Positions 1-8,884 of a DNA stretch of 11,579 bases are shown in pieces. The notes under the pieces were generated by a model. It worked only from the letters and a program-made list of their open reading frames with translations. It was not told where the DNA came from and did no database searches. Origin of the DNA: UPXZ01 sp047974405 (GTDB lineage: Bacteria; Bacteroidota; Bacteroidia; Bacteroidales; Paludibacteraceae); contig JBKECI010000015.1 of NCBI GenBank assembly GCA_047974405.1, positions 1 to 11,579 on the forward strand, read 5' to 3'. The position numbers and the translations under genes were made by a program. Every line of letters starts with the position of its first letter. Position 1 is the first letter of the stretch.

Positions 1-17
1 ATTTAAAAACGAAAATT

Positions 18-1889
18 ATGAGATTTTCATTTACAATAATTCTTTCTTTTATTCATCTGTTTTTGTTTGCTCAGGTAAAATATAATACCAAGCCCAAAGT
101 TGACCAAGAGGTGCAGCAATTATTTGATGAGGGAGAAAAATGTTTCAAAATTCCTGATAAGGACTGTAAACATTTATTCCTTAAAGCCATTGAATACGGA
201 AAGAAAAATAACGTTTCCTATATGGATTACCTTTATTTTCAATTAGGTTATTATTTTGATGTCCGTTCGCAATACGACTCTGCACAGTATTACACAAAAA
301 AGGCTTATGAATTAACAGATAAAAATGACCCCAATTCTGCTTATCCCATCATATTAAATTCATTAGGAGCTAATTATTTCAGACTGGGAGATTATGACAA
401 TGCCATCAAGTATATGCTGATGACAATCGAGGTTGAAGAACAGCAAAACAGACCACTAAGAGCAGTTTATGCTTACAATAATTTGGCAACGGTAATGGGG
501 ATAAATGAAAATTATGATGAAGCCATTAAATATTATAAAAAAGGGTATAAAATTCTCGAAGAGATTAAGGATACCACTATAATAGCAAACTTAGCATCCA
601 ATACAGCTATTTATGTAAAGAAAACCAACAACTTTCCGGAAGCCAGAAAATGGGCATTAAAAGCGATTGAGCTTGCTGAAAGATACAATAATCCCAGCGC
701 ATATAGTTATGGAAACTATATAATGGGAACGACAGAAAAGGATTTGGATAAATCTCTTGCTTTTATTAAAAAAGCCATTGATAAATCCCGAGAGTTTCAA
801 TATAAAAGCATTTTGGCAGACGCATTGGATATTTACGGTACAAAACTATCAGAAAAAGGCAGGCACGATGAAGCCAAAAAAAGTATAGAAGAAGCGATTA
901 AAATCCATACGGAAACAGGTTATAATACAGGGCTTAAATCTGCTTATGCTAATGCAGGATTGATATATTATAATGCAGGAGAATATAAAACATCTTCCGA
1001 GTATTATAAAAAATATGAAGAGCTGTACAGCAAAATACTTTCAGACGACAACAAAGAAAGAGTTAATGACCTCAATACCAAATACGAAACAGAAAAGAAA
1101 GAAAAACAAATCGCAGAGCAGGAACTGAAAATACAAAACCAACGGTCAAATCTATTATATGCCATTCTGGGCGGAGCATTGTTGGTTTCTGTATTGGGAG
1201 GCATTTTTATTTACAACCGGAAAGCACAAAAATTAAGGCTTAAACAATTACAGCAGGAAAAAGAAAATGCCATTTTAAATTCCTTCATTTTGGGAGAAGA
1301 AAGGGAACGAAGCCGTATTTCGCACGAGCTTCACGATGGTGTTGCCGCAATGATTGGTGCAGCCAAAATGAGCTTGGATGCTATCCCGCATCTACCGGAG
1401 GAAAAACGGCTAGAACAGCTCTCAAAAGTGAAAGGGATTTTAGAGAATACACACGCCGATGTACGCCATATTGCCCATAACCTGCTCCCAACAGTGTTGG
1501 AAAAAGAGGGTTTAATAAAAGCCACCTCGCATTTTGCCCTTGAAATTAATCAGGCCAAATTGCTAAACATCTCGGTAACGGATAACAACAGCAACGCACA
1601 AAACCTTTCTCCGCAATTGCAACTGATGCTTTTCAGGGTTATTCAGGAGCTTGTCAATAATATCATTAAACATTCACAGGCACAAAATGCAGAAATCATT
1701 TTCAGCAAACATCCCAATGGTTTACAGATTGAAATATCGGATGACGGAATAGGATATGAAGAACTTAATAAGACGGGGGAGCAAGGGCTATACAGCATCA
1801 CGCAACGCCTTAAGTCTATTGGTGGTAATTTTAAAATAATAAAAGGAAGTTCCGGCGGTACGCAGGCTATGGTAGAAATTGCTGTTTAA
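18..1889 (+). CDS. TPR-containing sensor histidine kinase (HisKA_3 / NarL type)
   Basis: Membrane sensor kinase of 623 residues, expected to autophosphorylate on histidine and pass phosphate to a LuxR-type response regulator. Residues 1-19 form a signal peptide ending LFAQ. Residues about 70-340 are tandem TPR helices, probably periplasmic (for example at 111-141, 151-182 and 305-336). A charged coiled coil spans about 343-378 and one membrane helix about 379-399. The dimerization/phosphoacceptor helix follows, with ISHELHD and His436 as the phosphorylation site. The HATPase domain shows the N box ELVNN (544-548), G1 box DDGIGY (575-580) and a late GGT (613-615), so the catalytic parts look complete. 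The ATG at 18 is chosen because it gives the signal peptide. Kinases of this family are usually followed directly by their regulator gene. Here the 146 bp downstream hold no such gene, and the next gene is a broken rteC. Its stimulus cannot be read from sequence. Confidence 0.93.
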   Translation: MRFSFTIILSFIHLFLFAQVKYNTKPKVDQEVQQLFDEGEKCFKIPDKDCKHLFLKAIEYGKKNNVSYMDYLYFQLGYYFDVRSQYDSAQYYTKKAYELTDKNDPNSAYPIILNSLGANYFRLGDYDNAIKYMLMTIEVEEQQNRPLRAVYAYNNLATVMGINENYDEAIKYYKKGYKILEEIKDTTIIANLASNTAIYVKKTNNFPEARKWALKAIELAERYNNPSAYSYGNYIMGTTEKDLDKSLAFIKKAIDKSREFQYKSILADALDIYGTKLSEKGRHDEAKKSIEEAIKIHTETGYNTGLKSAYANAGLIYYNAGEYKTSSEYYKKYEELYSKILSDDNKERVNDLNTKYETEKKEKQIAEQELKIQNQRSNLLYAILGGALLVSVLGGIFIYNRKAQKLRLKQLQQEKENAILNSFILGEERERSRISHELHDGVAAMIGAAKMSLDAIPHLPEEKRLEQLSKVKGILENTHADVRHIAHNLLPTVLEKEGLIKATSHFALEINQAKLLNISVTDNNSNAQNLSPQLQLMLFRVIQELVNNIIKHSQAQNAEIIFSKHPNGLQIEISDDGIGYEELNKTGEQGLYSITQRLKSIGGNFKIIKGSSGGTQAMVEIAV

Positions 1890-2035
1890 AATGCCTTGGG
1901 GTTAAAAGAAACCCATTCAGAAATAAAATAAGATTGCACCGCTTATCTTACCAATATCCGACTGTTCCATCAGAGACAGTGAGGGTTTGCTTTGTTTGAT
2001 ATTTGGTATGTGAATTAACGAACTTGAATACAATA

Positions 2036-2859
2036 ATGACAGGATATTATAAAAAGGCGTTTAATGAATTGGAAGAACAGATTAATGAATTGCTCTTTGA
2101 ACAGGAAAATCAATTAGCGTCTTACGAAAAGGTAATCGAATATATTTTGCAGAAAACCGCCAAGCTGAAAGATTATGTTCTTAAAGCCGGCTTTAAAAAT
2201 CAGCAGGAGGAGATACACTTCTTTAAGCAAGTCAAGCCGAAGTTTATTGCAAAGCTGATATATTATAATGCAGTTTATAAAATAGAAAGCAAAAGCCAAA
2301 CGAAACAAAATCTGCAAAGAAGTATATTAACAACGAATTAAAGAAGCTCAAAAAGTTCTTTGATAATAACCTTGAATTTTATAAATATTACCGTACCAAC
2401 AATACCTTTATTGACGACCAACTGTTTGTTCGGGGAAAGTATGACATCAAGCTAAATTTAGACACCTTTTATTTTGAAACAGACCATTCTTTTTCTACCA
2501 TTGGCGATTATAAAGCAGGTAAGATACTGGCGAACGATTTAATACAGGTTTATCTTGAAGATCAGCTTCACAATATTGAACAAAAAAAGGTTTTAGATAA
2601 TTCTACATTAAATTGGACGGCAAGTAAAACCGCATTAACTGAATTAATATACGCCCTATCTGCACAAGAGGTATTTGATAATGGTAATGCGGATATCAAA
2701 GTCATAGCCAAAACATTTGAACGCACCTTTAATATCGACTTGGGCGACTTTTACCATACGTTTATGGAACTGAAAGCCTGAAAAATAAACCGCACCAAAT
2801 TCCTTGACAGCTTATGTGAAGCTCTGATAAAGAAAATGGACGAACAGGACGAGAGGTAA
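2036..2859 (+). pseudogene. rteC: rteC-family regulator, broken by a frameshift and a stop
   Basis: Decayed copy of RteC, the DNA-binding protein that switches on the excision operon in CTnDOT-type elements. The first part starts at ATG 2036 (MTGYYKKAF) and contains HFFKQVKPKF...KLIYYNAVYKIE, matching DFFKNIKPQI...KLIYYNKVFRIE in the intact copy at 9792-10637. The frame is lost in the A-rich stretch around 2285-2300, consistent with one deleted base, and that reading ends at TAA 2339-2341. The homologous sequence continues in the -1 frame (INNELKKLKKFFD, FYKYYRTNNTF, LTELIYALSA) to a TGA at 2779-2781. That stop aligns with an arginine of the intact copy (MELKA-stop-KINRTKFLD versus HRMKTRAGSRTAFLD). 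The frame then runs on to a natural-looking TAA at 2857-2859. Repaired, the protein would be about 274 residues, close to the 281 of the intact copy. The two copies are divergent in sequence, so this is a second element's regulator rather than a recent duplication. Confidence 0.88.
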
Positions 2860-2862
2860 TAA

Positions 2863-4090
2863 TTATAATACCCCTCGTGAAATATGCACACCTTTAGTCC
2901 TGACAATACTGTCAGCAACAAGGGGTGTATGCTCCTGTTTTTCAACTTGCTTTTCCGCTTGCTCTTCGGGTTCTTCTTTGTCTTTTTTCATAGACAGCAC
3001 TATTTTTCGCTCAACGGAAGCTAATTCTGTTTTGAGTTCGCTCAATCGGCTCTCTTTGCTCCACGTACCGTTCAGCACTTCCTGAAGAACAGGCACATCC
3101 TTTTGTATTTCGGCAATTTTCTTTTGCTCCTGCTCAATGTAGGCAGGTAGCTTTTCCAATGCGTTGAGGAAATACATAGATGCCAATTTCTCATCTTTGG
3201 CAATGATACCGTTGTTGTAGGTGTATTTGATATTGCCCTCGCCCTGTATCAGAAAACGGTTTACCCAAATATCCACGCCCTCTTTTTGCGACATTTCCGT
3301 TTTTACCAAAAGCTGAAAGCCGTATAGACTTCCGATTTCCTCATAATCCCCGCCTGTTCGGGCTTTGTCCGCAAGCTGATTGAGCTTTACACCGATTTGT
3401 TTTATATCCGCATTGGGCGATAAGCCGTCCAATTTAATAAGGTTGGCAACAGTACCGTCAGACCGTTTTTGATACGCCCTTGCAGGTTGTTCCAATCGAG
3501 GCTCATACGGTCAAAGCGGGATTGGGCTTTGTCCAATTCTGCCGTATAGTCTTCCAATTTATATTTTGCACTTGATTTTGAACGGTAGAACGATTGCAGT
3601 TCGCCGTTATACGGAGCAGGTTCAGGAATAGCATTAATATTGGTAGCGGTAATGGCTGTCTTATCAGACTGGCCATTACTGTTTATCTGTGAAAACAAGT
3701 CGCCAATGGCTTCCTGTTTTTTGCCGTTTATTTGTGATGTGCCGTTCGTAGTTCCGTGACCTGTGGTGGAGTATAAAAAGCCGTCAGTACGGAGCTTTTC
3801 ATACTGTCCACGTATCGGCGGTATTGCTTATCGTCTTCGGAATTTTCTTTGAGCAGTTGGTGGAGTTCCTGCGTAATCGGGAAAAGGTCGTGTTCGGTTT
3901 TTCGCCAATTATTGATGTCTATTTCGTTCGCTATGGGGTTTAGAACGAATTTAAGACCGCCAAATCCGCTGTATTGCATCATTGACAGTCTTTCGCCTAC
4001 GGTGGCTTGCCGTTTCTCCTTTTCCAATGTAAAAGCAATCCGCAGGGCATCAATATTCTGTTGGAGGTGTTGCTTTTTACTGAAGCCCAT
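2863..4090 (-). pseudogene. Remnant of large ICE N6-DNA methylase/helicase protein
   Basis: Remains of the very large methylase/SNF2-like helicase protein carried by Bacteroidota ICEs downstream of DUF1896. Three pieces survive. The N-terminus (4090 to about 3765; MGFSKKQHLQQNI, ERLSMMQYSGFGGLKFVLNP, SVLTAFYTPPQV) stops just where the SAM-binding methylase core should begin. At about 3757-3770 it joins, out of frame, a C-terminal segment (GHGTTNGTSQINGKKQEAIGDLFSQ, then NAIPEPAPYNGELQSFYRSK). A second shift at about 3460-3495 leads to the last piece (DGTVANLIKLDGLSPNADIKQIG ... GEGNIKYTYNNG ... LNALEKLP) ending at TAA 2865-2863. The whole methylase core and helicase motifs are missing, so no activity is expected. 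The start overlaps the end of DUF1896 by 14 bp (4077-4090), which suggests translational coupling in the ancestor. The family assignment rests on remembered sequence, with no search run. Confidence 0.8.
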
Positions 4091-4514
4091 TTTCCTCTAT
4101 CCATATTGCGATTGCTCCGGTTATCTCGGTGTAGAGCAGGTCAAACTCATAGCCGTAGGCGAAATCATCGGTTAGCTCATATCGGGCAAAAACAGGCTCA
4201 CAGATTGGGAACATTTTAAGGGCGAATGGTCGCAGTTCCTCATCTGCCATTTGGGTATTGAACTCATTGCACACCACTTGGAAAATGGTGTCGAACTTGG
4301 AAAAGTGTAAACCCTCAAAGAGTATGTAATTGGCTATCTCGTCGCATTGCTCAATGGCGTTCCCTACCCGAAATGCACCCTCATAGGCATTGGAAGCCTA
4401 CGAAGAACGCTGGTCGATAAATTTTTGGTCGTGTGCCTTTTCGGGAAAGCTGGTGTTTAGTAATTCCTGTAAGCGTAGTTTGAAATACGAAAGGTCTTTT
4501 GGCTGTGTGTCCAT
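4077..4514 (-). pseudogene. DUF1896 protein gene with an in-frame TAG
   Basis: Small ICE-borne protein of unknown function, DUF1896 family. From ATG 4514-4512 it reads MDTQPKDLSYFKLRLQELL... and then meets TAG at 4400-4398. The same frame continues through IEQCDEIANYILFEGLHFSKFDTIF and FALKMFPICEPVFARYELTDDFAYGYEFDLLYTEITGAIAIWIEENGLQ, the family's conserved C-terminal half, to TAA 4079-4077. Apart from the stop the gene is complete, with 145 codons before the terminal stop, about normal for the family. One C-to-T change turning CAG into TAG explains the break. An internal ATG at 4277 could restart a 66-residue C-terminal piece, but I see no reason to think it is used. Its position between exc and the methylase gene is typical of these elements, except for the DUF1016 gene now lying between it and exc. 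Confidence 0.85.
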
Positions 4515-4537
4515 TTTCTGATTGTTTAGAATTTTGA

Positions 4538-5560
4538 TTAAATCCTAAAATTATCAAGGAATAGAAGAAAGTTTATGAAGTGGCTGGGTTTGGCGTTGGA
4601 AGCTATAACTTGGCTTTCAGCAAACAAAAAACCTCTGAAATTCAGTTGTCCGATATGTTCGTGTTTGGCAATTTCAGTTTTTAGTTCAACCAAAACGTGG
4701 CATTTCAAAATGCGGTGATAAAACACCAAATCGATAAAGTAATATTCATCGCCAATCAACAATCTTTTTTGTCGGGCTTCAAAACAAAATCCGTTTCCGA
4801 GTTCGATGATAAATTGTTGCAAATGCTCAATAAGAGCTTGTTCTAACTCGGTTTCTTCAATCAATTGTGGTTGCTGAATATTTAGAAATTCAAAGAAATA
4901 ATGCAACTTTACCAAATCGGTTGTTTGTTGCGGTTTTATCTTTTGCATCGCTTCATCAAAAGCATTTTCGGGATTTGTAGTCAGACCAATTCTTTCATAG
5001 GTAAGCGAATTAATTTGGCGTTTTAGTTCTTTCACGGACGGTTGGGTTTTCAAAATCAGCAATTCGTAAAAATGTCTTTTAGTTGGATCGTCTATTTTGA
5101 TGAGTTCAACAATATGCGTGAACGATGTGGAGAAAACGAATGTGAACAAATAATTGTCCTTTTTGAAAGATTGGACAGTTACCGATCGACTAATTTTATT
5201 CAGCAGATTATCAATAACTTGTAATTGGTCAGTCGGCGACTGACCAATTGAAAGAACCGTGTTTTTCTCATCAAATTCTTGGGTTATTGACCCAAGAATC
5301 TGTGGATAAGTATTGTAAAATTGACGGCAGAGCTTCAAGTTGGTTTCTGAAAGTCCTTTTATTTTGACGGTTTTGGAAAGTTCGGCTATCAATCGGTTTC
5401 CGTATTGGGCTCGGTCGTTTCCTTTTTGTTCAAACTCGACGATGTAAAACCCGATAAGCCAATTTCTTAGTGTAATATTCCTGTTCACGGCTTTTACTGC
5501 ATTTTGCTGTAAAAAATCATTGGTCTGTTGTATTCGGAAAGCTAATTTTTCGAAATTCAT
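4538..5560 (-). CDS. DUF1016 (YhcG-like) PD-(D/E)XK nuclease family protein
   Basis: Predicted nuclease-fold protein of 340 residues. The DUF1016 N-terminal domain covers about residues 28-170 (ITLRNWLIGFYIVEFEQKGNDRAQYGNRLIAELS is typical). The C-terminal nuclease domain begins near 175 (SVKELKRQINSLTYERIGL) and carries the active-site pattern: Asp277 in YFIDLVFYH, then Glu292-Leu-Lys294 in VLVELK. It is therefore likely catalytically competent, though no substrate for the family can be stated from sequence. Conservation stops at GQLNF (304-308). The last 32 residues do not resemble the usual YLS...NPSIGLLLC ending, so the original C-terminus seems to have been replaced by unrelated DNA. The start ATG overlaps the topoisomerase stop as ATGA (5560-5557), so it is translationally coupled to the excision operon. 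It lies where most related elements pass straight from exc to DUF1896, so I read it as inserted cargo, possibly defence-related. That role is inference. Confidence 0.85.
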   Translation of the reverse strand: MNFEKLAFRIQQTNDFLQQNAVKAVNRNITLRNWLIGFYIVEFEQKGNDRAQYGNRLIAELSKTVKIKGLSETNLKLCRQFYNTYPQILGSITQEFDEKNTVLSIGQSPTDQLQVIDNLLNKISRSVTVQSFKKDNYLFTFVFSTSFTHIVELIKIDDPTKRHFYELLILKTQPSVKELKRQINSLTYERIGLTTNPENAFDEAMQKIKPQQTTDLVKLHYFFEFLNIQQPQLIEETELEQALIEHLQQFIIELGNGFCFEARQKRLLIGDEYYFIDLVFYHRILKCHVLVELKTEIAKHEHIGQLNFRGFLFAESQVIASNAKPSHFINFLLFLDNFRI

Positions 5561-7386
5561 TTTTTCTTTTTGGATTCAAACTCAAACGAAGTCGTGAAAT
5601 CTGCATTTAAAACAATATAAGCATCAAACGACTTTCCGGCTTTGCTTTTCATTCCTTTGATAAGTGAAGTTTTGCCTTTATTCACAAGATTTTCAATATC
5701 AGCAATACCGATTTGTACGCCACACACATTGCGGAACTGCACCCAATTACAAACCTCATCGGGACATTTGACAATCTTGTCACGAATAATGAGTTGCTGG
5801 CTTTTGCATTTCGGGCAAACCAATTTAGGCAGGTTGCTTTGGGCAATGGAGGTTTGCAACAGTTCGTTTGTGATTGTTGAAGCGTAGATTTCCATTTCCT
5901 TTTGGAACGCACCTGCATCGGCTTCGTTGTTTTCGATTTTCTGCAAAGCCACTTCCCATTCGGCAGTCATTGCCACATCTGCAATTTTCCGGTCTTTGAC
6001 CAATCCGTACACCTGCAATCCCTTTTCGGTCGGGATTAAGGATTTCTTTTCCCTCTGGATATAATTACGGGTAAACAGCGTTTCAATGATTGAAGCCCTT
6101 GTGGCAGGAGTACCGATACCGATGTTTTGCAGGGCTTTCCGTTCTTCTTCGTTTTCGATTTCCTTACCTGCGGTTTCCATTGCCGACAAAAGTCCGGCTT
6201 CGGTATAAAGTACAGGCGGTTTGGTTTTCTTTTCCAAAACGGTAGCTTCCTTGATTTTCAGTTCATCGCCTTTTTTCAGTTCGGGCAAATCCTGTACAGG
6301 TTCGGTATCATCATCTGAGAAATTGCCTTTAATACCACGCCAACCCGCTTCGGTAATTTTACAGCCTTTCAGCGTAAAATCGTAGTGCGACACTTCCAAC
6401 GAAATATCGGTTATCTCTTTGGTATAGGCTTGTGAAACGGCTTCGAGCAAGCGAAAGGCAATCATATCATAAACGGCATTTTCCTTTGCATTCAGTGCGG
6501 ACGGCACTTTGTCCGTAATCAACAATCCGTGATGGTCTGTTACCCGCAAATCGTTTACGATACGTTTATTGAAACGTCCCCATTTCATTTTGGCTACGGC
6601 TTGTTTGCAGGTTTCCCTGTCCTGCAAAGCCCTCACAAGGTCGGGGATTTCAGCCCACATATCTTCAGGAATGTATTTGCTTCCGGTGCGTGGATACGTG
6701 ATGAACTTCTTTTCGTACAGGCTTTGGGCAATGTTGAGGGTTTCTTCGGCAGAAAGGTTGAGCTTTTTATTCGCTTCCTTTTGCAGTCCTGTGAGGTCGA
6801 ACAGTAAAGGCGGTTGCTCCGTTACGCTTTTGGTCGCTACCGATGTAACTGTTGCCGTTCCGGTACGCTGAACGGATTTCAGCGTATCATCGGCAGGTTT
6901 CTGGTCTTCCCACTTGCTTTTTGAAATGCTTTTGAAGTCAATATCCTCTTTGTGGTGCAAGAGCTGTATCTGCCAATACTTTTTAATTGAGAAATTTTTG
7001 TTTTCCAAATATCGTTTGCATATCAGAGCCAATGTGGGCGTTTGCACTCTACCCAACGAATAAACGCCATTGCCTGCGGAAATACTTAACGCTTGCGTGG
7101 CATTGATGCCCACAAGCCAATCAGCACGGCTTCTACCCTGTGCGGATTGGTACAATCCGTCAAATGCCTTTCCGTCTTTGAGGTTTTCAAAACCTTGCTT
7201 GATGGCTTTTTCGGTAAGCGAACTTATCCAAAGGCGTTCAAAGGGCTTGTTGCATTTCAGGTATTCATAAATATAGCGGAATATCAATTCGCCCTCCCGA
7301 CCCGCATCGGTCGCAACGATAATGCTGTCGCTTTTACCGAATAGTTCTTTGATGACTTTCAGTTGCTTTAATGCTCCTGTTGCTTT
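5557..7386 (-). pseudogene. topB: DNA topoisomerase III (Exc/TopB), N-terminus deleted
   Basis: Type IA topoisomerase occupying the exc position of the CTnDOT excision operon. The open frame runs from just after TGA 7389-7387 to TGA 5559-5557. It begins inside the Toprim domain: ALKQLKVIKELF, then DSIIVATDAGREGELIFR with the acidic DxGREGE motif. The active-site region follows, FITYPRTGSKYI, with the catalytic Tyr about 198 codons after TTG 7287. Then come GIGTPATRASIIETL and a C-terminal zinc-ribbon-like block CPKCK...CPDEVCNW. Related proteins are near 695 residues. This one lacks roughly the first 75, including the conserved start with the first Toprim acidic residue (IAEKPS region). No ATG exists upstream of the Toprim motif. 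TTG 7287 would start after DAGREGE and give an inactive protein. Expression is possible only by a frameshift from the overlapping DUF3945 frame (overlap 7368-7386). Most likely a deletion removed the end of one gene and the start of the next. Confidence 0.85.
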
Positions 7387-8782
7387 TCATTTTTCGGAGT
7401 TTGTTGCCCCGACTTCAAAGGCTCTTTAATATTTTTGGTCGCTTCGTTGGTTTTGCCCTGCGAATTGACGGCAGTCTGCGTTTTGTGGGCTTCGGTAGGT
7501 TGCATTCTTTCCTTATATTGATTAGGAAACTCAAAGCCTGTTTTTCCGGTGTCTTTGTTGAACGTGATATAACCGTTGTACGTTTGCCCTTTCTTATCCA
7601 CCAGACCTGCCATATACACGGTTTGACCCGCTTTGAATTTATCATATTGCTCATCGGTCAATTCCTTGCCACGAAATGTTTTTGGAGCTTCCTGCGGTTG
7701 GCTCTGCTGATTGTTCTGTTGGTTATTTTGCTTTTGTCCGTTGGAGTTGCTACGGTCAAACAAAAATTCGGGATAACGTTTTTCGGCATTGTACTGTACC
7801 GTTGCCGAAAACTCCGTTCCTTTTGTGGAAATCATACTTTCCAATTTGAGCGGTTTGCCCTCCATTAAGGTTTGCTTTTGCTCATCATTCAGCTTTACGC
7901 CCTTAATTTCATCGGGAACTTTAATAAAATCCGTCCGCAGTGTAATTACGTCATTGGTAAGCCTGTCAATACTGATGATAGACGGCATTAGTTCGCCTGT
8001 TTTAGAATTGATTAGATCAACCACACGCCCCATATTGCCTGTTTCGAGCAGATTTTTCTTGTCTTCATCCGTAAACTTGTGCCCGAAGAACTCAAAGTAC
8101 AGGTTAGGTTCTTTTTTGATACCGTGTATTGCCACGATAACATTTCCGTCTTCGCCCTGCTGTAAAGACAGACGGGCATCTGTGCGGAGAATAGAACCGC
8201 CGAGATTAATGCCTACCGGTACAAGTTCGTTGGTTTTATAACCTCGTAACAAAGGGTCGAGCAGGTTTCTTTTTTCGAGGTATTCCTTGCTCAATCCAAG
8301 ATTTTTCATTGTATCCCAATCAATCTGCTCCGGCTTATAGCGGTATTCGCTTGTTTCCGGTGTTGTCTGTGCTGTTGCCATATCGTTTTTATTTTCTTGT
8401 TTATTATTCTGTTGTGTGTCGGGTTTGATTTCGTGTTCTTTCATTACTTTTTCGCCCTCCGGAGTGGGTTTATCAACCTGTTTCTGCATTTCCTTTGCCT
8501 TTTCGATAGTGCTTCGGGTTCACCTACTCTGAAAAATGAAAAGCTGGTCGGGTTTTTCAGTTGGCTGATAAAGTTGGAGAAGAAATTGGAAAAGAAATCA
8601 CCGTGCTTATCGACCCGCATAAACTGGTTTTGGTTCTTTTTCGTGGGTTCTACCGTTTCCATTTTTCCCTTTTCGTCAATGCTCTTTACGGCTTGGATTT
8701 TCATTTTTTCTTTATCCAATACCAGTAATATGTCCGATAGCTGTTCGGGCATTTCCTGTTTGTTTGTTGTTTCTTCGCTCAT
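7368..8782 (-). pseudogene. DUF4099/DUF3945 protein gene (orf3 position), frameshifted
   Basis: ICE-borne protein of unknown function found between the xis genes and topoisomerase III. The first frame starts at ATG 8782 (MSEETTNKQEMPEQLSDILLVLDKEK) and runs through HGDFFSNFFSNFISQLKNPTSFSFFRV. It then loses phase at about 8500-8512 and reads nonsense to 8444. The continuation is in the next frame, IEKAKEMQKQVDKPTPEGEKVMKEHEI, which fits the expected sequence and points to one missing base. The second part holds a DUF4099-like region (EQIDWDTMKNLGLSKEYLEKRNLLDPLLRGYKTN ... FEFFGHKFTDEDKKNLLETGNMGRVVDL), a Gln/Asn-rich linker, and a DUF3945 repeat (FRGKELTDEQYDKFKAGQTVYMAGL ... YNGYITFNKDTGKTGFEF). 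Repaired, it is about 470 residues. The C-terminus EKQQEH-stop overlaps the truncated topoisomerase frame and is probably a deletion end point. The second frame could still be made separately from ATG 8489 or an internal ATG (373 residues), which would keep both domains. Confidence 0.8.
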
Positions 8783-8844
8783 AATCTGAAATATTTAAGA
8801 TTTACCGCTGAAAGTAAAGGAAGCGTTTACAGCTTCGTCCGAAG

Positions 8845-8884
8845 TGGCACTCAAAGGCAGTGTTTGGCACTCATTGGCGTTCTC
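8845..8884. repeat. 10-bp phased repeat downstream of xis2d
   Basis: Four units spaced exactly 10 bp apart share a GGC core: TGGCACTCAA at 8845, AGGCAGTGTT at 8855, TGGCACTCAT at 8865 and TGGCGTTCTC at 8875. Units 1 and 3 share nine identical bases (TGGCACTCA). The spacing of about one helical turn puts all cores on the same DNA face, as in sites for cooperatively binding proteins. The block sits directly after the xis2d stop and before the DUF3945 gene. A function as protein-binding site is inference. It may also simply encode a short peptide. Confidence 0.5.

Noticed and set aside
1945..1980. Short inverted repeat ACTGT/ACAGT as a terminator after the kinase
   Set aside because: Only five pairs with a ten-base loop and no T-run following.
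7360..7390. Programmed -1 frameshift making a DUF3945-topoisomerase fusion
   Set aside because: No canonical X XXY YYZ slippery heptamer in the permitted overlap and no clear stimulatory hairpin; deletion explains the data better. Kept only as an alternative.
7371..7868. Plus-strand 165-residue frame
   Set aside because: Antisense to the DUF3945 coding sequence; Phe/Leu-rich composition is that of reverse-complemented Gln/Lys-rich codons.
7789..8241. Plus-strand 150-residue frame
   Set aside because: Antisense shadow of the DUF4099 region, no start signal or recognisable domain.
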